Shown here: one piece after another, positions 27,502-40,300 of the stretch | Layout: every line of letters begins with the position of its first letter | Position numbering within the stretch: position 1 is the first letter of the stretch | NCBI GenBank assembly: GCA_003993805.1 | Contig: RSEF01000004.1 | Span: 16,542,000 to 16,605,999 of the forward strand | Direction: 5' to 3' | Source of the DNA: Himantopus leucocephalus | Taxonomy: Eukaryota; Chordata; Aves; Charadriiformes; Recurvirostridae | Length of the DNA stretch: 64,000 nucleotides | Notes under the pieces: model-generated | The model's database searches: none | Seen by the model: only the letters and a program-made list of their open reading frames with translations | What the model was told of the DNA's origin: nothing | Position numbers and translations under genes: made by a program

Positions 27502-28185
27502 GTTCACAGACATACATCCAGAAGTTAGGGACCATAAGTATAACGTACTTTCTTGGTTGTCATTTTAGGTAGAATGTTTAATGGAAATTGCTCTGAAGGA
27601 GAAAACTAGAGTAGTCCAGAATGGTCTCTGACATTTTGGTACTAAAGTTTAGGTTTTTGGAGATGTCAGAGATTTCTTGGAAGAGGCCATTGCAGAGAGA
27701 TCAGTAATCTTCAGATGGTTCCACAGATAAGGCCTCTATTTGTTTTTAAGTGATTGGGTTAGTCTAAAAAGAAAGAGATGATCTTACAAAAAACATTGAA
27801 TAGCCATTGGACCTCTGAGTTTTGGGTTTTGCAGGTTCTGTCCAACTTCCCTGTATGCAACTTATGAGAAGAGGCGAGAGTGACTTGAAGGGTAAAACAC
27901 TGCAGTGAGGTTTGGAAGACTTGTGTTTTGTTCCTGACCATGTCATCATGGTGGACAAACCTGGATGAGACCCTCAGTCTCTCCACCTCGTGTTCTTACT
28001 GAAAAAAATACGGTACCTCAACCTACTTTTCTTTGTTAAGTTAGTAGTGAGGGGGACTATAGAAATTGGCTATTGTTGCAATTGTTCTTTCCCTTGACTG
28101 GATTACTCTGAAACGCATGCCAGGAAGCTCTCCAGACTTGGCTCAGGATATTTTTGCCTAAATTGGCAACTTGGAGGCATACACT

Positions 28186-28219
28186 TTTCTTTTTTNTTTT
28201 TTTTTTTTTTTTTTTTTTT
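28186..28219 (+). repeat. Long T tract with one N
   Basis: A T run of about 30 bases is interrupted by a C and an unresolved N at 28196. The N probably reflects sequencing trouble in the homopolymer. Confidence 0.85.
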
Positions 28220-29380
28220 AAACTGCTATCCATTATATCTGAAATGAATCACAGTTGTATTCATGTTATCTTAAATACTTCAAAGGCTATTGTTGCTTCT
28301 CAATTAAGTCACAGAATTTTCAATGATTTTTTTTTTCAGGATAGTTTTCTCCATGTGGGTGCTCTTAGTCACAGTATCCTCCTTCATCTTTTTAGGCTAC
28401 TGGTCAGTGAATCATTTCCCTGAGAATACCTTAGTCAGTTTTAAGTCTGCTAGCACAAGTTGAAGACAAGACCTTCCAAAAATCATATTGCATAATTGTT
28501 TCTGCTCTAGACATCCTGTTTGTCCTAGTAGCATGAACGCCATTCTTTTATGGACATTTTAGAACTGAAAGGAGGGGGTATAGTTACCTGTTTACTGCCC
28601 TGTTAGAGCCAGGGAACTATGGTTCTGTGGTGAAACAAGATTCTTTGCTTTACTAAATGTTGAAAATTGGAGACAAGCAGAAAGAGAAGGCAGGGTAGCA
28701 AGGACGGTACAAGCAGTGATGGTGTAATGATATTGCCCCAAGTGTTTTTCTAGTCTTCAGCAACTTGCAGTTTGGGATGTCTTGAGCCAGAAGTGATGTC
28801 TTTTATCAGTAATCCTCCCCGATGCCCCACCCACCCCACCCTCCCGGCAATGGGTAGATTATAATGGAATTTTAATGAAGCAAAATTGGGAGGAAGATCA
28901 GAATGCTGTACAGGAATGACTGAAATACTTTAGGTGCTATACTGTTAGAAATGGGGTGAAAATCAGTATTTTATAGAGCAGGTTCATGTACTTCAGGAGT
29001 AATTAAAAACTGATGCTGTAAGTTAGGAGTTTGTTTCTGTCCTTAATGATTTCCAGGTATTACCAGTTGACCGCCAGTTGTCTCTTAACCTTCATTATGC
29101 TATAGATACGTAAAGGACAAGTGGCTATTTTAAAGAGAAATAATCAGTAAAAATAGAAAAGTGTTAAATACAATTATACGAGAGAGCGGCTGAGATCTTA
29201 CTTGTAAAACTTTATGGTTCTGCTACTCTCAGGAGAAAGACGTTTCTGTTTGCAGAGCAGGGCAGCTGGAGCGCGTGGAAGAAGCATGAGATCAGCTTGC
29301 AAAGGAAGATGAGAAGAGCTAGGCTGCTTTAGAGGATAAGAACAATAGCTGAGAGGTACAAAATTCGATTGGGGGGTGGT

Positions 29381-29452
29381 GTGTATGTATATATACACAC
29401 TCCAGTATGTATGCACACATGTAAGTTTGTGTGTGCGTATGTAGGTGTATAT
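29381..29452 (+). repeat. TG/TA-rich microsatellite region
   Basis: Alternating purine-pyrimidine sequence with GTGTGTATGTATATATACAC, then interrupted TGTG and TATG units. It is a degenerate dinucleotide and tetranucleotide repeat, likely length-variable. Confidence 0.75.
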
Positions 29453-30908
29453 AGGAAGAGAAAGACAAAGGGACACAAATTAACTGTTTAAACTAGATGC
29501 CAGTACTGCCAGAAGAACCAAAGGATATAAAATGACTGTGAATAAGTTTTAGGTTTAGAGGGTAAGGTTTCTACTTACTGGAGCAGTATGGCTTTATAGT
29601 AACGTTTAATAGAATTAGTGGGGGCAAGCAATCCAAATAGTTTAGATAGGTCTTGATCACTTTATGGTAAGAAATATATGGTGCAGGGCTTTTGGTAGTG
29701 AGCTTAATAGACTTGATAGTTTAAAAGGTCCCTCATTCTCTGTGAGTTCATTGGACTGGATTTGGGCTTTAGGCATCAGTGTGGGTTTTTTTTCCTTCTC
29801 ATGGTCTCCCTTTGGAAGGGGACTGATGGATGGCAATAATCCTGGTCCCTTAGCGGCTTCTGCTCTGGTAATGTGTTCTAGGTTTAGAAATCTTCTGGCA
29901 ATGAAGTTTTCAAGAATGAAAACACTAGTTTTGCCATTGAAAGTCTTCAGTCATCAGGCTATTGTGACGGAGCATATCTGCTCTATATCATGTCAGTTTA
30001 TTTCTAGCTTAAAAATTCTTCTTTTTTTCTTTTTTTTTTTTAAATCAACCCTTGCAGAGTTTGGTAAATTGTTCATGTCCTCTTGTACTGCCATAGTAGT
30101 CAGTAATGATCCACAGATAATTCTGACGTAGTTCAGTGCAGCTTCTGTAGGCAGCTTCTGATAGAAAGCGGAATACCTTATTTTTGAGCAGATTATTTGT
30201 TTCAGTGTGAGTTCAGAGATGCTCAGGTTGGCTGTCTGTGACCTGTTTAGGTCCAGCAGGATTACTAACTTAGTAAGTGGGGTTTGGTTTCTAATAAACT
30301 GTTTTGCTTTGGCACAGAAACTTCTACTTTTCTTTCTACCCTGCTTTTGGCTTGTATAAGATTTATGTCTTTCTTAAGGTGGAGATGAATAGAGGTAAAC
30401 AGTGGTCAATAACGGAGCTCTGTGGCGGTAATGAATTTGGAGAATGTTACGTAAGTAATTTTTCGCTGAATTGGAACTGGACCCTAACTCAGTAATGGTT
30501 CATTTTGAACAGGGAATGGGGATATTGCTTTTCTGAACACAGTATCTGTGCTGTTAATAAGAAGGATTGGCAAAATAAAACCCAAGGAAATGACAACTCA
30601 AATGGCAAACAAAGTATTTGTTAAGCAGTAAGTTTTTTGAACCAGCAATACCGGAGACTTTACTACTTGACTTCAGCCAGCTAACAGAATGGATTTTGAT
30701 TTGCACAGCAATTCACAACAGTGAAGAAATGGAGCCGTTTAGGAGCACGGGTTCTATGAAAGGGAGTAACAGGGAGCTGAAATGACAGGTTCACCCTGAG
30801 GTATCTGGGGAAGTCGGGACTTCCACGTTTACTTTGAGATGTCAGAACACTTCAAATTGATAGGTTTTGAAATTGTGGTATGTGAACGACTTTTTAAGCA
30901 AGTTGGGG

Positions 30909-30955
30909 GTTTGGTGGGTTTTTTGTTTGTGTTTAAAAAAAACCCACCACCAAAC
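30909..30955. repeat. Imperfect inverted repeat (hairpin candidate)
   Basis: GTTTGGTGGGTTTTTT (30909-30924) pairs with AAAAAACCCACCACCAAAC (about 30937-30955), leaving one 3-base bulge and a short loop. On the sense transcript it could form a G/U-rich hairpin. No function is implied. Confidence 0.7.
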
Positions 30956-33900
30956 AGCAAAGTGATAGTAGGGGATTATTGCTTCCACAGCTGATAATGT
31001 TTGTTGTTTATCAGTGTTTTTAAATGGTTGTTCTTCTGTTTCCCCTCATCCCAGTTGAGGTTTCCCCCATCAACTGAAGGATGGTCACTGCTACCTGTGT
31101 TTTGGGCTTGGATGCAGTTGAGTGAGTGGCAACCTCTAAGGAGATAAAACTGGAAACGATGGTCAAAGGAAGAGTTTGGTCTCACACCATGACGCAAACT
31201 GCTGAGGTGGAATGTGCCACCTCCTGTTTATGGGTACGGTCTGGCACAGAGCTGAGTGCTATTGATGGGGTGGATGCTGTACCAGTGGCTGTACCTGAAC
31301 AAAGTCATGTATGTAAATCCATCCTTTAGTTTTCACTTGCTGATTACAGTATAGACCCTCCTGTCACAGGTTACTGAAAAAAAATAGGTGCCAACCTTCA
31401 GCTGTCAGTTCTGGCAAATAAGAATTGCAGCTTGGAGTTTGGTCAGTGAGACGATAGTTGAATTTTTCAGCCTTGGAAGAGGTGAAAATAGGTGGCCTGG
31501 CACCTTGAAGCATTGCACTGAGAAATCCACAAAGGAACAACCTAGATCTCTCTGTTGTTTTCAAGTAATTTATAGTCTTTTCATAGTCCTTTAAAAGCCA
31601 TCTACCATTATAAATGTGTTGATTTTAAAAATAAATAGGCAGCAGGTTGGTTGAATCTTTAGTGTTCTGGAATAAAGATACGTCTTCAATGGTCTGGCCT
31701 TTAGAATCTTCATTGACTAACCAATGTACGGATTTAATAACAGCAAAATAATATTGCCCTTTGGGTCAGTGATTTGGTCCACAGCTGTTTTATTTCAGTT
31801 AATTCCCAGAATAATGATTGAATTACGGTGTTGTGGGATCTGCTCATGGTAGTGAGTTGTTGGGAGCTTTTTGTTAGTATACCAAATAACTATCTTTAAC
31901 AAAACTAGCAATTTTATAGTATATATTTTTGTGACAGAGTTGTAGCATGCAGTATTTTCAGGCAAGTTCAGTACTGCTTTTGGAAGGCTATATATATTTT
32001 GCTGGTGCACAATGTAGTTGTAATTTTGTCTCAGCTTCAGAAATGTTGTGTTATTTTTGAAGGTAATTTGAAAATGTAATTACCATTTTATGAAAGCAAA
32101 AACCTATCTAGTGAAGAAAAACAAAAACATGAATGCACAGGTTCTAATGCGTCAAAATTAAAATGCACCCTGGTTATTTCCCAGTGTTTCCAGGCTGATG
32201 AGATGTTTTTTTAAATTCAATTTTGACATTTGAAGGGATCTTACTGAAGGTGTTCTGTACAGTTATGAGAGACTGTTTGTATTTCATGTGGTGTTTGAGA
32301 GAATATTTAATTTTAGAAAGAAATGTTTCAGTTTTGTTGTGGAAACATTGTAGTCTTTTTGCTTGAGGTTAATTCTAGGTCTTCCAGAATTTTATTTTCC
32401 TTTAGTATTGTTAGTGTTGAATAGCTGACTATCTTATGCAGTATATTTCTATCCTGTGAGCCACTTGAATGACATTATAGAGCTGGACTGTAGTTTCACA
32501 ATCTGACTTCACTCACATACCAAATCTATTGCAGGCATAATTAATGGTGTGACTATAGTCTGCTGGTTTGGGGAACTACTGTGAGTTAAATGCAACTTTT
32601 GGATGACACTGCATGTCCATGGCAAACAAAACATCCTCATATATGTGCCCCACACCCTCACTTGTACTACTTGCATTGATCAGTGTATGCTTGCTATGCT
32701 GTTTCTGCTTGATAAGTCAGCAGCAGATACTCTACTGCTTTTTGTTAGGTTATTTTTTTGCTGCGTTCTGAGGCTTTTTTTTTGCTGAGGCTTTTAGCAT
32801 CCTAAACACCAGAGCTCGCTTAAGGGATTGGGTCTTCCTATGCAGTCTTGGGAAGAGATAGGACTCTTGCAACCAGCTATTATTAATTTTAGGCTGCCAA
32901 GAACTGCAGCTTAAGTTGCTTTAACCTGGATTTGTTGTCTGCCCTGAGAATGTAACTGCTCTCCTGGTTGAGACCGTTAGCCTCCTATTGTCTCCAGCAG
33001 CACTAAAGATATCAGTGGAGAGAAATACTTGAGTTTCAACGTGATGGTTGTGGTTTTTGTGTGTGTGGACTCACCTCAGTGACTTTTCCAGCTTTTGGCA
33101 CCATCAGCAGGTAGATTGGTGCCTGTGAGTACATCCAGAAGCTATGGAAGAAAAAGCAATTATATGACAAACTTCCTTTCGTGTATCTGCTGTTAGCAGT
33201 ACTGCCAATTGCTTTCTCTACATCCAATTCCCCAGTCATAAGAACAAAGCTTACAGGCTGGAATGTAAGGCTAAAAAAGGTTATGGGATTCTTTTTTCCC
33301 CCTCCTGAGTTCATCTGGGTGCATCACGGTGCTTTTAAGCACGTAGTTGCTAACATTGCAATGTACAGCAAACCTGTGCATCGTGATTTGAAGACGGTAA
33401 GGTTTGCCGGGAGCCTGCAGTGTGTAGCAGAGGAACGTGCAGGCTGGCATGGGAAGTCTTGAGCCCCTTTTGGGTGGCTGAAGATTACACTTAGAAGTTT
33501 TTTCCAAAATAATCCTGATTTGATCCCTTCCATAAAACTATCCAGTGTTCAACCCAGGTATTCAATGGATCCAACGACCCAGTCCCCAAATTCAGAGGGA
33601 TATGTAAGCTGGCACCAGCTGGGAGGAAGAGCTGTGGTGTTGGTAGGATTTCCATTTACAGAAGCTGTGCGTACTCTTTCCAACAGACTGTGGTTGTCTA
33701 TGTGTGCAGTGATCTGATCGGCTATTACTTTGCAGGGATGGAAATCACATTGGCTTTTCTGTACGGCCAGTCTTTTGTGTGCACTGCAGTTACACTGGCA
33801 ACCTGTTGTCCAGCAGTTCTTCAGTTTCAGGTTTGGAACTGTCCTGTAAATGCTGGGTCTAGGTGAACTACGTCTAACTTGTCTGTTCAGCCTAATGCCT

Positions 33901-34399
33901 CCTCTGTACTTAATTCAAATTGACCTAGTCCCTCTGACCTATATGCTATGGAGGTAGGCGTGAAAGTCTCCCAGTTGCTTCACCAGTAAAGAGTGTTCAG
34001 TGAGCTTCTCTGCATTGGTGCTGTCATCCCCGTATCCCATTTTCACCTTGGTCTGCAGGAGATCCCACTTTTTTTCTAGTTGACTTCCTGTTTTTGATGT
34101 AGTTAACTAACTTTGCAAGGTGCTACCCAAATATTTTTAGTTCTTTATTTACTGTTTATTTTTGACCTACCATGTGTTTTATAATCTGTTGTGTTCTCAT
34201 TAGGCAAGCTTTCTGTTTTTAAAAGCTGACCTCTCCCTGATGCCCTCCTTAACTTCCCTATTCAGTCATTCAGGGTGTAGGCTTTTGTTGCTGGGGTGGA
34301 GGTATTCTTTTGACTGCTTTTGTTTTTCTCTTCTAACTGTGGTGAATGTTTTACCTGGTCTTTTAATGCAGAATTTTGTCTGCTTTTGGGTTGGTTTGT

Positions 34400-34441
34400 T
34401 TTTTTTTTTGTGGAGGTGGTGGTGGTGGTTTTTTTTTTTAA
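34400..34441 (+). repeat. T runs flanking a GGT microsatellite
   Basis: A T run, then GTGGAGGTGGTGGTGGTGG, then another T run. It is low-complexity intronic sequence. Confidence 0.8.
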
Positions 34442-35957
34442 AGGCCTCCAAGCTGCTGCAGTCTTTTTGCTGTTAGGATTGTTCCTTTTAGGGGGTAGTG
34501 TGTGTTTGGGTTGGTTTGTTAGTTTGTTTGGGGGCTTTTTTGAGGGGAAATGTGTTGGGAGGATTACTAATTACGTCGGTTTTTTTATGCTGTTCCCTTT
34601 CTTGAAATTCATTATCCACGTGCCAAATATTTTTATAGCCTGATGTATTCAACTACGATGCTGGAACATAATTGCATTGCAGGCACATTGGTATCCTGTA
34701 ACTAGGTCTTGTATAGCACTCAAAACCAAACCAAAAATGGCATCTTTTCATGTAGGTCCTAACACTAATTTCCAAGGAAGCAGTCACTACTTGGGGGGGA
34801 AAAAAAAAACCTGTACATGTCATTCTGATGAGGCGCGGGGTCCACTTTATCTCAGGAGATTTCAGTTGCCCATTGTTATTACCTTTCCTAAATTTGCAAC
34901 TTTCTAATCTCCCTGAACTGGTAGTGCACTTGATGATACGTCTTTATTACTTGATTGTGTGACTGCCACCATAAGAAGCTCATTGGGTTTCTCTCCTCCT
35001 GTAATTAAATAATTAGATGTTTATATGTCCTTCACATACAGTGCAGTTCCTCACCTGCCTGTTGTTTGTCATTCCTGTTGGAATTTCTGAGTAAGCTGGT
35101 AGCCTCTCAGCGTTGTACTGTATTGGTTTGTCCTCCTTCCACCAAGCCTTGTAGATGCTTGTTACTTCGAGGGTGTCAGGTGAGGCCAAGCATTGGGCTT
35201 CCCATGCGCTACTTCTGAAATTTCTAGCAGTAGTGTAGAAGTGTTTGTAAGTTCCAAAACTCTTTATTAACATGCCAGTCTGGCTGACTCTGGCATGACT
35301 AATGTGCATGCCTAACAAGTTCTTCCTGTTCCCATCATGCCTAAACCCTTTCCCTCTGTATCATTGACTTCCTATCTCAGCCTTCCTCTCAGACTTCACA
35401 TGTGGAACTGGCAGCGGTTCAGAAAGTAACACCATGAAAGTCCTAAATGTAAGTCTTCTGCCCAATGACCTGAGCTTACTCTGCAGAGCATCCATCCTGT
35501 GTTTCCATACACTACTGTTACTAGCATGGATCCTGTGGACTTACTGTTTTCTTTGCTGAATCACCAAGTAGTCAATGTAGGTGCCGTGTGAGGTTGCTAC
35601 CTTTGCATCTGATAGGCGGTGTGCCAACTGATTGTCAGATGCTACAAATACAGCTATCAGTGTGTCTAGTAAAGTTGCCTGGTACCCCTGCCTGCTTCTT
35701 CCTAGTCCTTAAGTCTGCCTGCTACAAGGAGGATGCCTAGTTCAGCAGGACCCAGGAATATCAACTGGAGGGGAGGTTGTTTCTAAGAGATTAGCTCTGA
35801 CCCTACTTATGACCACATGGGTGCTTGAGATGGCAAAAGACGTGCTGTAGCATGGAACAGAAAACAAGAAGGCAACATGAGAGCACCTTTTTCAGTGGCA
35901 TTGCCAGTTATCGATTATAAAACTGCAGTGAGGTTTATACAAGGCAGCATTTTGTGG

Positions 35958-35977
35958 TTTGTTTGTTTGTTTGTTTT
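35958..35977 (+). repeat. TTTG microsatellite
   Basis: About five TTTG units followed by a short A run. Confidence 0.85.
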
Positions 35978-37104
35978 AAAAAACTTTTTAGATTTGTTTC
36001 CTTGTAACGAAGGTATAACCCTAAACTTGTCAGTCTTAGAATATAAAAAGTGCATTTTTTGGAAGCAAAATTATTGTATTGTAGTGACTATCTCTGTGTC
36101 TGTGTCAACTTAGTTTCATAAGAGACAGTGAAAGAACTGATGTCCCAAATGAGGATCCACTTAGCCCTGTATGTTGTCCCCCAGGGATGGCCAATGGCAG
36201 ATATTGCTGGAAAAATGCAAGAACAGGGGAAGCCTGTAAAGGTGCTGCTGTATCCTCCAGTAATGTGCTATACTGGAGCTAGTGTCTTTCCGTTTATTGG
36301 GTGTCTAATCGTGTGGCTGGTGACAGCATGTAGTAACCAGTATGATACTTGCTCAGAAAATGATGCTTTGTCTGTTACCCTGATGTCTGAGAGTAACTAA
36401 GGCATGTCTGCTGCGTACTAAAGATTGGGGCCCCAATTAGATACACTGGCTCTGTGTGTTACCCCATCATTCTGTCACTAACTGCAGTGTGTTCATCTTC
36501 CAAAGGGACCAGTGACTGGTCATCTGGCCTGTCGCTAACACACTTCTCTGTTGCCTAAACGCTAAGTGCATTTTTTGTTCAAGGTTAGCATGGTTACAGT
36601 TACATTAGGAGCAGTTATGTTCTGTCTTGTGCTTTGCCTCATCTGCTAAAGCAGCAATGTGTCTGAAAGCTCCTCTGCTTTTTCCAGCAATATAGGCTGG
36701 TCTAATAAAAGGAATTATCTTTCTTTTAAAATCTTACTGCTGTTCCTTTTTGTTTAAGCTCTGCTGCATGCATTTCTTCTTGTGGGGTGCAGATGTAAGC
36801 AGTCATCATCCTTGCCCTTTTTCACTGCGCCTTTTGCCTCTTCTCTTTTTGAGCTGACGTCCCTGTACGTGCTCCTGCACAGGGAAACAGAGCAGAGAAA
36901 CAAGCCTGGTCTAAGTTAAATTGGCAAAAAGGAAAGAGGTATATTTTTAACCAGATCAGTTCCCCGGTCACACATGTTTGTTCCAGAAGAAGAAAGGAGG
37001 CTATCTGTCTGGGGATGGGAAGGTTGGGTGAGGCCATTTTTATCTAAGCAACAGCTCTGAACTTCACTGTTACTCAACCATCTACGCAGTCATTTGTGAT
37101 TTAA

Positions 37105-37330
37105 GGGGTGGAAAGACACTGAGAGATCATCTAGTTCATCTCAAGTCGTGATATCTCTGTATTTTGTACCTATGCTGACTGACAGATGTCTGTCCTACTT
37201 AAAAACATCCTGTCTCCATAGTAGACATTACTTTCAAACCTGTGAGAGCTCCCTGATTTTGAATCATCTTTGTCAGTCTTAAAAGCGCTGTCTTTAGTAT
37301 GTCTTTTCTGTGACAAAAATATAAATTCTG
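37105..37330 (-). mobile_element. Old, diverged CR1 LINE fragment
   Basis: The + strand reads GGGTGGAAAGACACTGAGAG then ATCATCTAGTTCAT. Further on come CTGACAGATGTCTGTCC and TACTTAAAAACATCCTGTC. These follow, in order, the reverse complement of an amniote CR1 3' region (GGTTGGAAGGGACCT, GATCATCTAGTCCAACC, then the segment around TGTCCAACCTGTTCTTAAAA). The match is weak beyond about 37,220, so the left end of the element is uncertain. The divergence suggests an ancient insertion. Confidence 0.6.
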
Positions 37331-40300
37331 TTTGGCTGTAATTCCAGCCCTGTATTTAGTCTGCCTTTGAACCGTTGTCTCATTGGTTAAATTACATGGC
37401 TAAGTTCTATACAGATAGTGCAATCTAGAGTGCATTGATTTAATAGTAATTCTTGTCATCCAAAAGATTAATTTATTCCAGCTGTGGAGTTAGTGAAGGC
37501 TGAATTAGAGGGCAGATTCAAATTCTGCTGAGGCTTGTTTTTTAGCTTGTCTTGCAACATTATCATGAGCTTCTTAAAACCAGTACCAAAATAATCTGAT
37601 GTTTATTAAATTTTCAAAGTTATGTGTATTAAAAATATTCAAGTATAGTCTAATGTATCTTGTTATTATATAGTTCCTAGTGTTTCAAGTCTCTTGCAAG
37701 CTACTGTTACACAGTGGACCTTTAGAATATGTAGTTTAACATGAAGAAGAATCGATGATTTTTAAAGGAATAGTTTTGAATGTTTGGCTGAACTGCAGTC
37801 TCTCCTGTCAGCTGACACCTTTGCACATAAGTTTTGTAACATATTACTGCTATAAAAAAAAATCTTGTGTAGTTCCAGTTTTTCTTAGGTTTCTTTAAAT
37901 ATTTCTCCTTCCTTTGAACTACGTTCCACTTAAGCAGAAAATGCCTGTGTGTTTGTTTCTCACAGGTTTGGCAAATTCTCAGTTATTGGCATACATTTTT
38001 TTGTTGAGCTGTTTATGTTGTGCCCCTAGGTGCTTCTGTCTCAGCATGCATCATGCATTTGGCAACTAACAAAAAGCATTTTAAAGGTCCAAATGGATGC
38101 CTTTATGACTGTATATCTAGTGTCTTGTATGTATAAAGAGCGTGGATTTAATTAAAAGTTATTTTCCAGATCAAATTGCAGACATTTCTGCCTGCTTCTA
38201 CTCATTCATCTCATATTTTGAAACAACAATGTGTCTCACAGCTGAAGTACATTAAAACATAAGTTATGATTTGTCTGTAGCAGAAGAATCCCACTTATAG
38301 CTCTAATAAAATTTTGTGTGACCTTTTAATAACTGCAACTCCTGGTTTTCACTGATGTCTTGACTAACTGCTTCAGGTAATATTTCAGCAGAACAAAAAA
38401 CCCCAAATTTATGAAAGCCAAGCATCCCTGTTGCTAATGGTCGCTGGCAGTTTGGGTAAAACTGTCAAGTAATCAGAAGGAAAAATTCAGTATCTTCGTT
38501 GGCAGTGAGAACAGACTTTCTTTTAAGGTAGTATGTGTAGACTTTAAAGGTAGGAGTCGTGTGTGAAGCTGCTGTCTGAAATCTATGCAAAACAATATTC
38601 TCTGGCTCTTGGTTTGTAGCTAATATGCAGCAACTATTTGTAAGCATGGAATTGCTTGCTCTCTTATAAGAATGGAAATGGTGCTGTGGTGCTAAAATTC
38701 CAGACTTCCAGTGCCTGGAGGATGTTTTTTCTCTATCAACTTTCAACATGGATTTTATGCCTGAATCATCCTGCTAGTGATAGAAGGGGAAACGTTGTAC
38801 TAACACCTCTAAACGAGTGTTTGCTGCATTCTTGCTAGTGACTTCTAAGGAAAGAATGAATCTAGGAGCTGGAGCTATTTTTGTCTGATTTCTTTAGCAT
38901 TGTCTTCACTATTTTTTTACAGGGCAGACATTCTGGGGGCCTTGTGCAGCTTTCTAAAACATTTTGGATGTGGTGTTCTTAAAACATTTGGGTTTGGATA
39001 TATTTTACTTCATGGAATTTTAGGAAAGGGTTCTTTCAAAGCATTAGTTGCAAAAAAAAAAAAAAGACTATTCGAAGGAAGATGCTTTCACTGGAAATAT
39101 TTTGTCTTGATTCCAGTTTGTAAGTAGAATGATCATAAACTATACATGCGATCTCTGGTGGTACTGAAATTGTTTCATCTTTGACTTGGAAAGCTTCCAA
39201 TCATATGTTTTTTGGGTGACTGTGTTGCATCCTTTAAAATGTTTTTCTTTGACATTAGTTATCTCCAGTTCTGGACTACTCCTCCTCAAGAGGAGACCGC
39301 ATAGTGTTGCTGGGGGAGGATAAGTAGAGTGCCAGTCCTTTTAAGCGTTTGTTAATTTGTTAACATGTTTGTTAGTCTGACTATGCTTGAACATGGGGCA
39401 CGTGGGTTTTGAGCTCATTTTTAGATATGGGAGCAGCATGTGGTTTGAAGTTGTTCGCTTTCTTTGAAAATTGGGTGAGGAGGTGACTTTGGCTGGGACT
39501 TACCCAGTTCAAAACACTTAAAATGTAGCCAAAGTTACTTGATGCAAACTATTTATTGGATCAAATGCAGTATTTTCCTGTTTTTCTGTCTATTGCTAAG
39601 AAATGGAACATAAACATTTAATGACTTCTTGGGTATGAGAAAGGTAGGAATAGCCATGGAGAAAATACCAGCTTTGCTTTAATAGTTTTTGTTAACAAAC
39701 CAATAGTTTCAGTGTATAATCTGAAGTTAGTTTGAGTTGATTAAAAGAAGTATAATGTATGACTAATAATAAACATATTGGGAAACAAAATTATATTTCT
39801 TAGAAATATTTAAATATGTCCCATAGAAAGTCATAATCAGGTGACTGCAGACTCTGAAGTAATAATGTTAATAATTTGTAATGACGCTGAATTGATTTAT
39901 TAACTTCATAAAGTCGTTTTTTTTCTGCTCTGGTTCATAATTGTGCAATTGGGGAAAAACAATTTGCTTAAGTAGGTCAGTGTAAAAGTGAACAGTTTTA
40001 TAATGTAAATATACATATTGTTATATAATTTTATTAAATGTTACAAATGAAGGTGTCTTAGTAACCTACAATACGTTGACACTTGTTCTTGGTTGCTTTT
40101 GACATTAGAGCAGAAGTTTATCTGAAGGTACAGACCTTATTCTGGGTGCGTTAAATAAGCCTGTGTACCGTCTTGAACGATTAAGCATTATTTTGATAAG
40201 AGGAGTTAAGTCTTCATGTTTGCATTCCAAAATTCAAAATCCACTTTCTTGTAACTTTCTACTGTGTTTTTGGGAACATGCTGAATGCTCCAGAGGTTTT

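Noticed and set aside
28186..28219. T tract as a possible retrocopy tail on the - strand
   Set aside because: No AATAAA-type signal lies at the expected distance on the - strand and no adjacent coding similarity is seen.
29664..30131. A 155-codon + strand open frame starting with ATG
   Set aside because: No recognisable domain, it includes a poly-Phe run from a T tract, and about one frame of this length is expected by chance in a window of this size.
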